Positions 29,601 through 41,400 of a DNA stretch of 64,000 nt are shown piece by piece; positions within the stretch are counted from its first letter, which is position 1, and the number at the start of each line of letters is the position of its first letter. Position numbers and translations under genes: made by a program. The notes beneath the pieces were generated by a model. It saw nothing but the letters and a program-made list of their open reading frames with translations, did no database searches and had not been told where the DNA came from. The stretch spans positions 53,266,955 through 53,330,954 of the forward strand of contig NC_086375.1 of NCBI RefSeq assembly GCF_036588685.1, written 5' to 3'. The DNA comes from Mytilus trossulus. Taxonomy: Eukaryota > Mollusca > Bivalvia > Mytilida > Mytilidae.

Positions 29601-32600
29601 ATGCATAGAACTTAACTCACTGATAACAAGTTGCAACAAAAAAGCTATAAAAATATCTTGTTCTACCAAACCTATTATTGAAGAAGGAAATTAGGTCCAA
29701 CTTTCTGAATCTTATGCATTTGCTTTGTAATGGAATGTTTTTCGTTCAATAATTGAAAAGATGTTTCTATTAATTAAATTATTATAGATGTTTTATGGTA
29801 TTTTAAAGGTTTAAGCTTGTATAAGGTTTTGTTGACTTGTATTATATTATACTACCATGTACATTTATAGAATGTCCATCTAAATAGTATACCCAGTTTT
29901 CAAGCTAGTAACTATTTAGCAGGGAGGTTTCACACATTTAAAGTAAAATATTTTGCTGAAATAATAAAAAAGCAACCAGTCAGATAAAACCAGTAAACTA
30001 AACATGTTATATCAATTGTAGATGTTCATTAAAGGCTAATCAATCTGCTAAAGAAATTATAACATCTTCAGTAGTATATGTGCTGTAATTATCCTGATGC
30101 ATAATAGAATCTTAAGGCTAAAGATTATTATCTATTACTTTGCTGTTGTTTTCAAATTACTGGCTCACAGCTGCCTTGGGAGAATGAAGTATTTTGTAAA
30201 TATTTAATGTGACCTTCTTTGACCTTTTAACTGGGGGTGAAGACTAATTAAGTGCTAGTTACAAGGTTTGGGAGCTACAATAATATTTATTTACATGATC
30301 AGTAATTTAGTATGCTGATTATTACCTATATACAGTTTGAAAGATAATTGGAAGACAAGTGTTAAGCATTAATCTTCTGTATTTCACATGAGTCACAGAC
30401 AAAAAACTTGCAAAATTATTTATATATATATATATATATATAAGCAACAAATACTGATATGGCATGAGATACACACCAAATAGAGTGTGCAAATAATTAA
30501 TTGTCATATATGAGAGATTAACTATGTAAGTAAAGCCCCATTTTTAAATGGGTCTACATTGAGAGCCCAAAGGGTCCAAAATTAAACTTTGTCTGATTGA
30601 CACATTCATCAAAAACTGAATTATTGCAGCTCTAAGATATGCTGAATCTTATTGTGCATTTGGCCCTGTTTTCAAATTAGTCCATATTAAGGTCTGAAAG
30701 GTCCAAAATAAACTTTGGATATCACGCTGACCATGGCATACTGTACAATGTAGGTAAACTAAGTTTTTAAAATCATGGCAAATGCTTAATCTTTATTTTA
30801 GTTATTGGTACAGTAGCTATATATAGTGATTTGGTCCACTCTAGTTAAAAAAGGTAAAAAATTAGTACAATGTACATGTCTGAATCTCTGAATGTTTGTA
30901 GACCCCCTTAACAAAGAATTGAATGTGTGTAAATATATATTTTGAGTTAAGAGTTGGTTGGCTTCTATAATTTCAATATTATTTGTCCCACTAGTACATT
31001 TAGTACACTACACTGTAAAAATCTTTTAGAGATAGAACAGGTGCGATTTTATTAATTTGAATTTATTGTTTGAAAGAAATGCACTAAGATATATACATGT
31101 ATATATATGACTGCTCTCGGGCTACATGCATGGTACAAAAGAAGAAAAAAAACATTACAGTAGATTTTGATAGTTATTTTATTTCTTTTGGGAATACAAC
31201 TATAACAAGTGCATTTAAACATGCATGCAGATTATGACTTAAAATCTCCTATTATTATCTCTTAATCTAGTGTAAATCTTATGCAGGTAAAGACCATCAG
31301 GATAGGTTAAAACACCTTTTATATGATGTCATTTTATTTGAACAGAGATGACACATGGGTTTCTCTTGGGTTTTGTTAATGTTTAGTCACTAGAAAAATA
31401 CTTCAAAAAGATTGTGATAATGTGTTCTCCTTAACTTGAACAATATGTTGGTAACATTTTCTTTTCTATCTTTACAACATCTTAGATAGCATTTTCTTTG
31501 TGAAAAATTTAATGGTGACTTTAAATGATTTTCCGATAAAAAAAACAAAATACCAAATGTGAGTTTCTGAATAACAAAATAAATTGAAAAAAGGTTCAGA
31601 AGATTTGTTTTCACGCCTGTCAATTATTTTTGGACTTTTGATAACGGGAGAATTTTTTTATTGGATATGAACTTGGATATTTTGTCTGAAAATTTTGATA
31701 ATTTATCAAAGAGTCTAGGCTTTTAATAAAATTATTAATACATTGCTATTTCTTGTAAGAATGGGTGTGTAAAATTTAGTTATTAAAGTGTGTCAAAGTG
31801 AGAATTTAATCTTCAAGATGATATCTGTTTTGAAGTTTCTTTTTATATGATGACACTTGAACATCTAATGATGAATTAAGTGTCCTTAGAATGAAAACTT
31901 TTACATTAAAGACCATCTCTTAATTACACCATATGCACCTACTTAGATGATGTATATATCAACCTTCAAGTTGTGATTTATCTACATCATGTTGTGTTGT
32001 CTATATAAATGATACATCACTGTGTCCATCAAAAGTTTTCCATTTCTACTATACTATGAATTATAGGTTATTGTCCAGCTACGTACATGCATTAAACAAG
32101 CAATACATCATTCATATATACCACTACTGAAAATTTGTGACTCTGTTCTTTTGTTTATAATTTGCTTCATACTTTTATCATGTACTTCAGAACTTCAAAA
32201 CATATGTTTATACATGTAAGTCTGTAACACAATAGACATGATAGAAACATGAAAGGTGTTAGTTCTGATATGAGATTTAATGTTGACTTAAGATTCAGCC
32301 ATTCACAAGTATTGGATGTAGAAAAATGTGTAGTTCATTCTAAAAAAAATCACCCAATGTACTAGCAACATACATGTACATTGTACATGTACACGATGGA
32401 CTCTATATTTTGTTTATTTATACAAGAATTTAAAGATCCTGATGTGTCTTGACCCTACCAGTACCAACCATCCACATAAATGGTACATTATTTAGTATAT
32501 GTAAATCCATTTGTCATTTAAGCCAATGACTTGTAGATTTCACCACATCAAAAGAAAAAGAACCATGTAATTTAGTTACAGTTCTTCTACTACTGTTACA

Positions 32601-33040
32601 TTGATATATGAAGAAACCCTTTAGTATGTTAGATAATATATTTATTTTATTTTAATTCCCTCTCCAACTGTTTATAGTAAATAATTAACTTGTCGGTTAA
32701 TGATTTTTGTTCTGAAATATTAATTTAACCACCTAAGTGGATAGAAAGCCGAGATAAAAGTTATTGGATTGAAGACATATACATTGTACATCTAGCATGT
32801 CTTGCTCAAATTGAATTCTAGTTTTTAGGCCTATATTATTATCATATGCATGTTTATTATATATATTGATATCAATTGTTACAGTTAACTAGTAGGTTTA
32901 ATAAATTGAAAAAAGTTACTGGATATTCAATGTTTCTGAAAAGGAAAGATTAAGAATTTTGAGTTGACATAATATTAATGTAACATAAGCAAAAGTAATG
33001 AACATGAAGGCCATACAGTGATCTATAATTGTTAATTTCT
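26660..33040. other. Long AT-rich stretch, no gene seen
   Basis: No exon-like frame or RNA gene was found. A (TA)n run lies at 30421-30442. 'acatgtac' motifs are frequent. If the FARP-like transcript starts near 26.5 kb, this is its first intron. Confidence 0.45.
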
Positions 33041-33044
33041 GTTA

Positions 33045-33105
33045 ATTTTGGTCTCTTGTTGAGAGTTGTCTCATTGGCAATCATACCACATCTTCTTTTT
33101 TAAAT
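33045..33105 (+). repeat. SINE-like tail 'gagttgtctcattggcaat'
   Basis: 'ggtctcttgttgagagttgt' then 'ctcattggcaatcatacc' and 'acatcttctt'. The same tail occurs at 42320, 44728, 52797 and 56992, all on the plus strand. It looks like the conserved 3' end of a retroposon, but no tRNA-like head was found here. Confidence 0.6.
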
Positions 33106-33713
33106 GATAACACATACATAATGTACATCAAGGCATTTGTAAATTTATATGTTGCACTAAGAACAGAAAAGATACTTTACTGATCAACATTCTTGTATAA
33201 TTACATGTGAGAATTATCAAAGTAAAACAAGTTAAAATTGTAGATAAATGTCTTCCACTTTGTCCTTTGGGTGCAGAATTCTTCAATTATTCAGACAAAT
33301 TTGTGTTGTTTCAATTATCAGTGTTCAGACCAGATAATCAAAGCTAAAAATTTACTGAAGAGTAAAATTATGGAAATAAATAAGAAGAGTAGATGCGCCA
33401 TATGCAAGCCATGAAGAAATTTGGAATGTTACATTAATGATACCTTTGTTTACTCAAGCAGCTGTTCTCAGATCTTTGTTTTCATATAGTCTTAAGGAGC
33501 ATACAGTGATGAGGATTGAATGTGTATTATTGTTTTATATTCTGAACAAATTACTTTACCATCTGTCTCTATGATAATTCTCACTGTGGAATAAATCTAT
33601 GCTAATTACAAAATGAAGAAAGACAAATGTTTTATACTTATGTCATTTTTGCTAGCCAAGGGTTACGATCCACTCCCTTTCTCTCGAACTATGAATTTTA
33701 AGTCCTTAAAAAA

Positions 33714-34050
33714 AAATATCCTATGGGAAGCATGCTTATGTTCAGGCCTATTGTCCTAAGAGAAGCATGTTCGTGTTAAGGTCTATTGTCCTAAGGGAAA
33801 CATACACATGTTAAGACATATTGTCATAAGGGCAGCAGGGTCATATTAAGGGTTAGGCCTATTCAGAGGGGCCCAGGCCCCCCTTATGAGAATAAAATTT
33901 GGTTGGTTATATAGGGAATCACTGAAGGGTGATGGGCGTGGGCCCCACTGCTATTGTCCTAAGGGAAGCATACGCATGTTAAGGTCTATTGTCCTAAGGG
34001 AAGCATGCTAATGTTAAGGCATATGTCATAAGGGAAGTATGCTCACAAAA
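33714..34050. repeat. 35-bp minisatellite interrupted by a hAT-like insert
   Basis: Units of 'ctattgtcctaagggaagca' plus 'tgctcatgttaagg' start at 33748, 33783 and 33818 and resume at 33951 and 33986. An 87-bp insert (33864-33950) splits one unit. Confidence 0.8.
33864..33950 (-). mobile_element. hAT-like MITE in the 35-bp minisatellite
   Basis: Ends CAGAGGGGCCC and GGGCCCCACTG are inverted repeats; CTATT is duplicated on both sides (33859-33863, 33951-33955). Its interior ('aaatttggttggttatatag' and 'ggaatcactgaag') is the reverse complement of the element at 47131. Confidence 0.72.
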
Positions 34051-34054
34051 ATAA

Positions 34055-34700
34055 ATCAATTATAATTAGTTGATTTTCTACAAATGCTAAATACTTTCAA
34101 ATATAATTTGAAAATATCTTGAAGTTGAAGGTAGGAGATTTATTATGGAAATATGAGGTTGCTGTTTCTTACTTAACCATGATCCCCACTTTTGTCTTCT
34201 CTTAGTTTGGTAATAGATTTCTGCTTCACCCAAAGGACATGTTAAACTCAGTGTTGATACAGTAACATTGACAACAAGTGAATGATTTGGCTTCACTAAT
34301 TGTCATTTAGAAAACTCAGACATTGTATTTATATATTGCCTTTTATTGATTCAGTATCATGATGAGTTGAAAATTAAAAGGATTGTTGCAATGGGCTGCA
34401 ATCTTCTAATGAAGAAATACTTTCCAGTTCCTATGAGAAAAGAAAAGAGATATATTTGATTTAAGACAATCGTTGTTGAAAACAAAGCTTGCTTAAGAGA
34501 ATCAATGAATCTTTTACACTTGTAAACAGTGCCATTCAAAATGACCACTGCATATTTGTGGTTTGTGTGTATGGAATGCATGGTCAAGTTACAAGTAAAA
34601 CAAAAGTACTAAAATTGCTGTGAAATACTTATTTATTTGAGAGAGTTTATTATGCAAATAAATGTGAGCAAAATGTTTTATTGCAGTTAACTCATTAATC
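34055..34700. other. No gene recognised
   Basis: Nothing supported beyond AT-rich sequence. Confidence 0.4.
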
Positions 34701-35149
34701 TTAAATCTATACTAGAACACACCCGCGAAATCGCGGGTTTATACAGCTTGTGGACTGTTGTAGGATGATTTTTTTGACAAAGGATAGTAGTATGTATGGC
34801 AAATTTCATAAAAGGTATCAACAGCCTTCTCCCTTGTTCAAAAGTCCGATATTTGTTTCCTATCTGTTAAATTCAAATATTTTCGTGTGTCTGGCCTCAG
34901 ACCACAATTATTCTCCTCCTTTGCTACAATGCTACTTTTGATAAAAGTCAAATAAAATTAACAATTTGCACCGTTTCAAACATGAAATAAATCTAACTGC
35001 TTATATATAGACCATTTTTAGTCTAATAAAATATGCTTCTAGGACAATCCGTCAGTGTTTTTTTTTTCTTTTGAGAGCCTCATTAAGATGTCAATGGTAG
35101 GATATGTATCATGTTTAAATGACTAAGGCTTATTTCAGGGGTTGTCGGA

Positions 35150-35345
35150 GGGGTCCTGATCCCGAAATCCCGCGCTTAAAAACCATGAAATCCAGAGATG
35201 ATCAGAGATGCAGAATTGAAAGAAATGCATATCCCGAAATCACGAAATAGAAAAATATATTCCCGGATCCAGTAAGGATCAATCCCCAAATCCCGAGTTT
35301 AAAAACACACGATCCCGACGCCCCGAAAAATGCTCGCCTACTTTT
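35150..35345 (+). repeat. 'gatcccgaaatcccg' dispersed repeat, copy 2
   Basis: 'ggaggggtcctgatcccgaa' through 'gatcccgacgccccgaaaa', colinear with the copy at 11175 apart from a short replaced middle. Same orientation. Confidence 0.75.
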
Positions 35346-35404
35346 AATCTCTACCTTACTTTCATTTTTGCCAAATCACTATTTTCCCTTTCAACAATAA
35401 ATGT

Positions 35405-35545
35405 GTATGCCCCATTTATGGGCATTATGTTTTCAGGCTAGTTTGTCCGTCCGTCCGTTCGCTCGTCCGTCCGTCCGTCCGTCCATGTCTGTCCCGCTTC
35501 GGGTTAAAGTTTTTGGTCGAGGTAGTTTTAGATGAAGTTAAGCAT
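35405..35545 (+). repeat. Pearl-like repeat head, 'atgcccc' family
   Basis: The hairpin ATGCCCCATTTATGGGCAT is followed by 'tatgttttc', a (GTCC)n run and 'cccgcttcgggttaaagttt'. The body stops after about 140 bp. An inverted copy ends at 37775. Confidence 0.7.
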
Positions 35546-36599
35546 GTTTTACTTATTTTAATATATATGCAAGTGGTATGACCCCTTAAGTAGTAAACAT
35601 TTCAAAGAAAACAGAAGACAGAATCAAGGCCGACATTCTATACTAACATAAAAAGTCCCTGACAGAATACAGATAGTCTCTATATATTGAAGTAGTACAA
35701 AATGTATAATCGTAGTTTACATGTAGATAAACGCGAAAAATAATTATCTTCTCTAAGGAGGTATAATAGTTGTGGTTCTTGCGATCTAAACACCGTGATA
35801 TGAAACGCGAAAAGTAATTGTTCTCTCTAAGGAGGTATAATAGTTGTGATTATTGCGATCTAAACACCATGATATGGAGAACGCTCTGAAAGGCTTATTT
35901 TTCTCTCTCTATTTTTGTTATCCATCATACGATTGGTTGTACTTGTGTCAAATATTTTACTTATTTTAATATATCTTCTAAAAGCCCTTCTACAACGAAA
36001 TTTGTTTGACATGCACACGTATAAAAATTGCGGTTTTTATCCAACGCAGTCATAGGTTTGAACGTAGTTTTCAATTTAGACTCGTATATATATATATATA
36101 TATATATATATACAACTGGTATGACCCTTTTAAAAATAGTAAACATTTCAAAGAAAACAATAGACAGAATACAGAGAGTCTCTATATATTAAAGTAAAAT
36201 AATCGTAGTTTACATATAGATAAACGCGAAAAATAATTATTGTAAGGAGGTATAATAGTTGTGGTTCATGCGATCTAAGCTCCATACTATGGAGAATGCT
36301 CTGATTGGCTTTTTTATTTCATAATTTAGTTATCTATCATACGATTGGTTGTATTTGTGCATCTTTCAAACTGGAAATCTAATCTATGACTAAAAGTTAG
36401 TCCGATGACGGATTCATATCCGGACTCCTTTTTTGTCGTTTTTCTCCCAAAATAACTCAATCTGAATAATCATAAGAATGAATGACAAATGCGACTATGC
36501 ATGTTACCTATAGGACACAGAGGCATGATGACTGATTTATTGTGGAAGGAAGAGAAGCGACACCAAAAATGAGGTCTTCTCGTTTAATAGTATAGATAT

Positions 36600-37479
36600 T
36601 AAATAAAATGTAACATTAACTAACTAATCTTGGTAGTAATCATCCTTTGATGTATTCCACATAAAATTTCAAAACCCACATTTGATGGAGATGTCTCCAA
36701 ACAATCCATTGGTCCACTTTAATCTAAACTTTAAGATTGCTATTGTTTTCTAGGCAATAGCATTGGACAATTTATTTATTGATGTTTTCAGTACATTTTT
36801 GTACTTTAAAAATTTGTCCAGTTATTTAATTACAAACAGATACAGTTCATTTAGGTATTTTGGCAGGTTATTCCATGTTTACAACAAACTTTTATCTTGT
36901 CTTTTAACTATGTAATTTAAAGTTAAAAGAGTCAATAATTGATCTATATTAGATAAGGTTCAATTACCAGATGTCAGTCAATTATCTCTGTGTATTAATG
37001 TAAACTACAGTACTGGTTAGGTGGTAAGTCACAAATCATTGGTGCAATGAAATATCTTACTGTTTATAACATACTAGTAACATTGTATTGCAAATATAGA
37101 GCAAACACTTATTTACTAACCATGGAAGTACTCATTAGTGGTCATAAATATGTTCCATAAATAGAATATAATAAAATGTACATTTGTCATTAAATGGTAC
37201 ATGTGTATACATGTATATATGCATGTGTAGACTTTGTAGTAATTAGAATCCAATTATTTGAGAAAAGACAGAGATGCTGGATTCATGCTCCCCCCTCCCA
37301 TTTTAATCTAACTAAAACATTAATAAGAATTTAAATCCTGGCAATCGAAGTCTATCAAATGTCACCAATGTTGTTTTACCTATAACTTTATAGTGTATTA
37401 TTAGATGTATGTCATAAGCAACTGTTGCATACTTCTGGGTTTGACATTTTAAGGTCAATGTCACATATGAAACATATTG
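36600..37479. other. No gene recognised
   Basis: No exon, RNA gene or clear repeat. Confidence 0.4.
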
Positions 37480-37775
37480 CAAACAAGAATGTGTCCCAGT
37501 ACACAGATGCCCCATAGGCACTATCATTTTGTATGTTCAGTGGACCGTGAAAATGGGGGAAAATCTCTAATTTGGCATTAAAAATTACAAAGATCATATC
37601 ATAGGAAACATGTGTACTAAGTTTCAAGTTGATTAGATTACAACTTCATCAAAAACTACCTTGACCAATAACTTTAATCTGAGGTGGCACAGATGGACGA
37701 ACAGACGGAAGGATGGACGGACAGACAAATGGACACACAGACCAGAAAACATAATGCCCATAAACGGGCATAAAA
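37480..37775 (-). repeat. Pearl-like repeat, 'atgcccc' family, minus strand
   Basis: Reverse complement of the family: 'atgcccgtttatgggcatta' type head at 37754-37771, then the (GTCC)n run, 'aaagttattggtcaaggtag', and end 'gacacattct' near 37490. Nearly full body, unlike the copy at 35405. Confidence 0.72.
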
Positions 37776-37779
37776 ACTA

Positions 37780-38331
37780 GCAAATGTTAAAAGAATTTTT
37801 GATGATAACTCCACAACTTAAAATCTGTTCCTTTGATAAGATTATTAATAAAAAAAATTACAAATAAATGAAAAACATACATGTACATATGAAAAATTGG
37901 TTGAACAGCCAATTGCTACCAAACTTTAATTTGATGCCATGAGTCGATACATTTCTGAACATGGATTTAAAGAAATCTAATTCATATTATCCCAAACAGA
38001 AACATCTTAAATCATGTATTAATTACAAAAAGAGAAAAAATAATATACAATCTTCTTCTTTGCATCATGCAATGACCAATTTTCTATCGAAAACACTAAT
38101 AGAATTAAATATTCAAAAAAGACTTCACAAATATTTCACAAAACACTGCTTTTATAGAATAGAAAAGCAGCAACAATCACTTCAGGATATCCTGATTGGA
38201 ATCAAAAGCATAAGTGTTGATTTTTAAACCTCTTTATTTTATATGAGTGTAGCTATATATATTTGGCATCCTTCTGAAGTTATGAGAACTCTCATACAGA
38301 TCTTTATATAACTATCTATATTTCTTTTCAG
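37780..38331. other. No gene recognised upstream of the first mapped FARP-like exon
   Basis: Ends with the acceptor 'tatttcttttcag'. The 88-residue Lys-rich frame at 37961-38227 shows no domain. Confidence 0.45.
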
Positions 38332-38483
38332 GTTTTAAGCAGATCATCATGGTATGATGACTTAGATGAAAGTATATTAGAGGGATGAGTGACCCATTGT
38401 CACAAAGAGGCCCTCCAAAGGGCAAAGTAGTCAATCTAAGAGTCAAGTTCCTAGATGAAAGTGTTCATGTATTTCAGATAACT
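38332..38483 (+). CDS. FARP-like first coding exon
   Basis: Starts after 'tatttcttttcag', carries 53 nt of 5' UTR, then ATG at 38385 and 33 codons ([16 protein letters not shown]...). It ends ACT|GTAAGT in phase 0. The UTR contains a minimal upstream frame, ATG GTA TGA (38349-38357), which may damp translation. Confidence 0.82.
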
Positions 38484-41400
38484 GTAAGTTTGAAAATAAT
38501 TTTTACCATCTCTAAGCACATTATACATGTATATTGTCATACAAAGTTTTTGTTAGACACAAAAATTGTTCTTAAAGATTTTTTTTTGCCAATAAGTTGT
38601 ATAAGTTTCACTTGGAATATCAATTTCCAAAAAATTTAACTTTTAATGAGTAAAAATTAGTTATCAATGATAAGTCACAAAGAATTTTCGTAAGTATCCT
38701 TACTGAGTCCATATATATTTATTACAGAAGATTTTGAGACTGGAACTATATAAATATACTATATTATTGCATAGCAATATAATATTTCCCACAGAAAGTA
38801 ACCAAAAGTTAGCTTGCAATAAATTCCAATAATCTTCAAAATTCATAAAGTCATCAAGGACAAAATCTTACTGTAAACAAATTTTTACTTTCAAATATTA
38901 TATTGCTATAAAATAAAAGGGTTATTGCATGAATATTTCGGAAATATTGTCCCTCGTAGAACAAATATTGAACTTGCAAGCTCGTGCAATATAAAATTCT
39001 ACTCAGGACAATATTTTCTAATATTCATGCAATAACCCTATCATATAATATAATATTGTATAAATGGAAAGGTACACAGCTTTTAAACAGATAATTTGAA
39101 TGTATACTCCAAGGTCCTTAAAGTTGAGTTAAGCATGAAGATTTGTGGTAGTGGCATGTTTGTAATCTCATTTAAGTTTTCAGATGTTTTTTCTCAATCT
39201 AAATTTGTTAGGCCATACTACAAAGAGGAATTTCTTGTTCCTTGAGAAACAGCAGACTGATTACGCCCCAGAGGACCATTATATTACATTGAAATAGGTT
39301 AGACAAGAATTGTCAACTAGCTAAGAAGACAATAGAAAGCAATAAGAGGTTTCCATTTGTTAATCTTGGAAACAAATCAGGAAGCAATTTTCCTAAAGAG
39401 GAAATGTCTGACCGCTGGGCTTTATAGATTCTTCATAAATCTGTTCCTTTATAATGCAGTACAAATGTAACCTCACCAATTTGATTAGGATTCACTAAAG
39501 CTAATCCAATCATATCTCTATAACTTTAATAAAGTCATACATATATACTATACAAAATAGTGAGGCACGTCACATACAAATGTTTCATGTTTAAACTTTT
39601 TTTTACGCAGTAGAAATGGTTCAACATTTATTGGTTATTTGTTTAGCAGGTAGTTTTAAGAGTTATAAAAATAAAGCAATTACAATTATCTGATTCAGTG
39701 GTTTGTTTTGGTATTGGACAGAAATAACAAAAGAAGGTATTTCACAATAGTTCATGTGTGAAATAGTTAATCTACAAATCTATACCACAAAAGGTTATCA
39801 TATTTGTCTGTTATAATGATACATTTGATTTAAATCTTGATACAATAACTGTAAAAGATCAATATCATAATAAATAAAGCGATACATTGGTAAATTTAGA
39901 CTGCCTTTACAATTTTCAATTATATCATGCTGGGAGGTTCCATTGTCTGTGTCTGTTGACATCACTTTGGAATAAATTTCTTTTCTATAATTGGAAATGA
40001 CAATTTTGACTTAAAGATGAGGGATATCTGTTACATTTCGTGTTTACTTTAGCCATGTTGTTTCTGTAGCAGCATTAGAATCAACAGAGCACAATAATAA
40101 ATAAGAGGCAAATAGTACCATAATACACATATGATGGAAGATAAGCAATTCAAACTACTCATTTCTTGTCTTAAATTGTGCTCATGTTTCCTCTAAATCC
40201 AAGATAAATAAGGATAAAATAAATTCTGGAGTCCTATTTGTATTTCAGTAAATTTAAAATTAAGTGGTATGACCTTATGATTAATAAATAATAAGTATTC
40301 TGAATGAGGTGATTCTGTCTCTGCCCAATTTGGTACATCATGCATAAGTTCATTGTTTAAATTTATATGAGCATGTATCATGAAATTGCTCTCAATGGAA
40401 GTTCAGTTATTAACTTAAGGCTTTTAAGAGTACTTAGTTATAGGTTAGATAAAGGGTAGGGAATATGGTTAATTTTCAAAATGCAGAAGTTAAAAATAGA
40501 TTTAGCATTTGCCTTCTTATTTAAAGTTTATTCCACTAATTTTATTCAGTTTTAATGTGTATAGATCTGTAGAAATGGTAAAAATAAAAGTTTTGCACCA
40601 TTTTAACCGTTCAATTGCTTTTGTTTCTGAAATTTTAGTTGATATTAAAATTGTACAGTACCTTTCCTCTTCTTGTATAGTATTTCTTAAGATTTGGCTC
40701 AAACTGATATCTACTTTTTTTTATTGAGGAAATTCCTTCCCTTAACGAATGATGTGTGATCAGAAATAGAGGTACATAAAAATAATACTGATATCTTTTT
40801 TTTTTAAACACAAAAATTATTCATTCAATGCCATTCCTTCATTTAAAAAAATACTTATTCCTTCTATTTAAAATGACTACTAGAACAATTGCCGTTCTAA
40901 TAAGGTAACTTGTTGTATTAGCAATTGTTCTATTTTGTTTTCAAGGAAAGGTAACTCTTTAGAAAAACTTTGAAACATTGATGACTTGAATTTTCATCCT
41001 AATTTTATCTTTGACGGTTTCCTGTTGACTTTCATATTAAAAATCTCCAAGTAAACAGTAAATAGCACTTATAGTCTTCTGCCATGGAAATTCCCTGCTT
41101 ACAATTGATTTTTCACTTCAGATCATCTCCTGTTAACTAATCAAGAGAGTTTCTTTGATCATAGCTCTTCCTGTTTGGGGAAAGTCAGTGATTGTCTTTT
41201 AACTTTGTTATAAATAAAATTGACATTAATTGAGGGGCAAATCTAGATAACAACAAGAAAAAGAGGGCACATTCATGTGAGGACAGACATTTGGTTTTAC
41301 AGATAGCCATCTACTTACCCCTCAAAACAGTTGTAGCAAAGGTTATTATACCCCCGCTTTAAAAAAGGGGGGGTATACTGTTTTACCTCTGTCTGTCCGT

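Larger units (their letters stand above)
34705..36597. mobile_element. 1.9-kb composite element with ATCTATACTA ends
   Basis: ATCTATACTA at 34705 and TAGTATAGAT at 36588 are perfect inverted ends. Next to the left end is the hairpin CCCGCGAAATCGCGGG (34723-34738). The interior contains a large internal duplication ('tagtaaacatttcaaagaaa' with 'cgtagtttacat' and 'ggaggtataatagttgtg') offset by about 546 bp, a (TA)n run at 36084-36112, the 'cccgaaat' repeat and the head of a pearl-like repeat. No transposase frame is present. Hairpin-plus-inverted-end layout recalls non-autonomous Helentron-type elements, but this is tentative. Confidence 0.55.
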
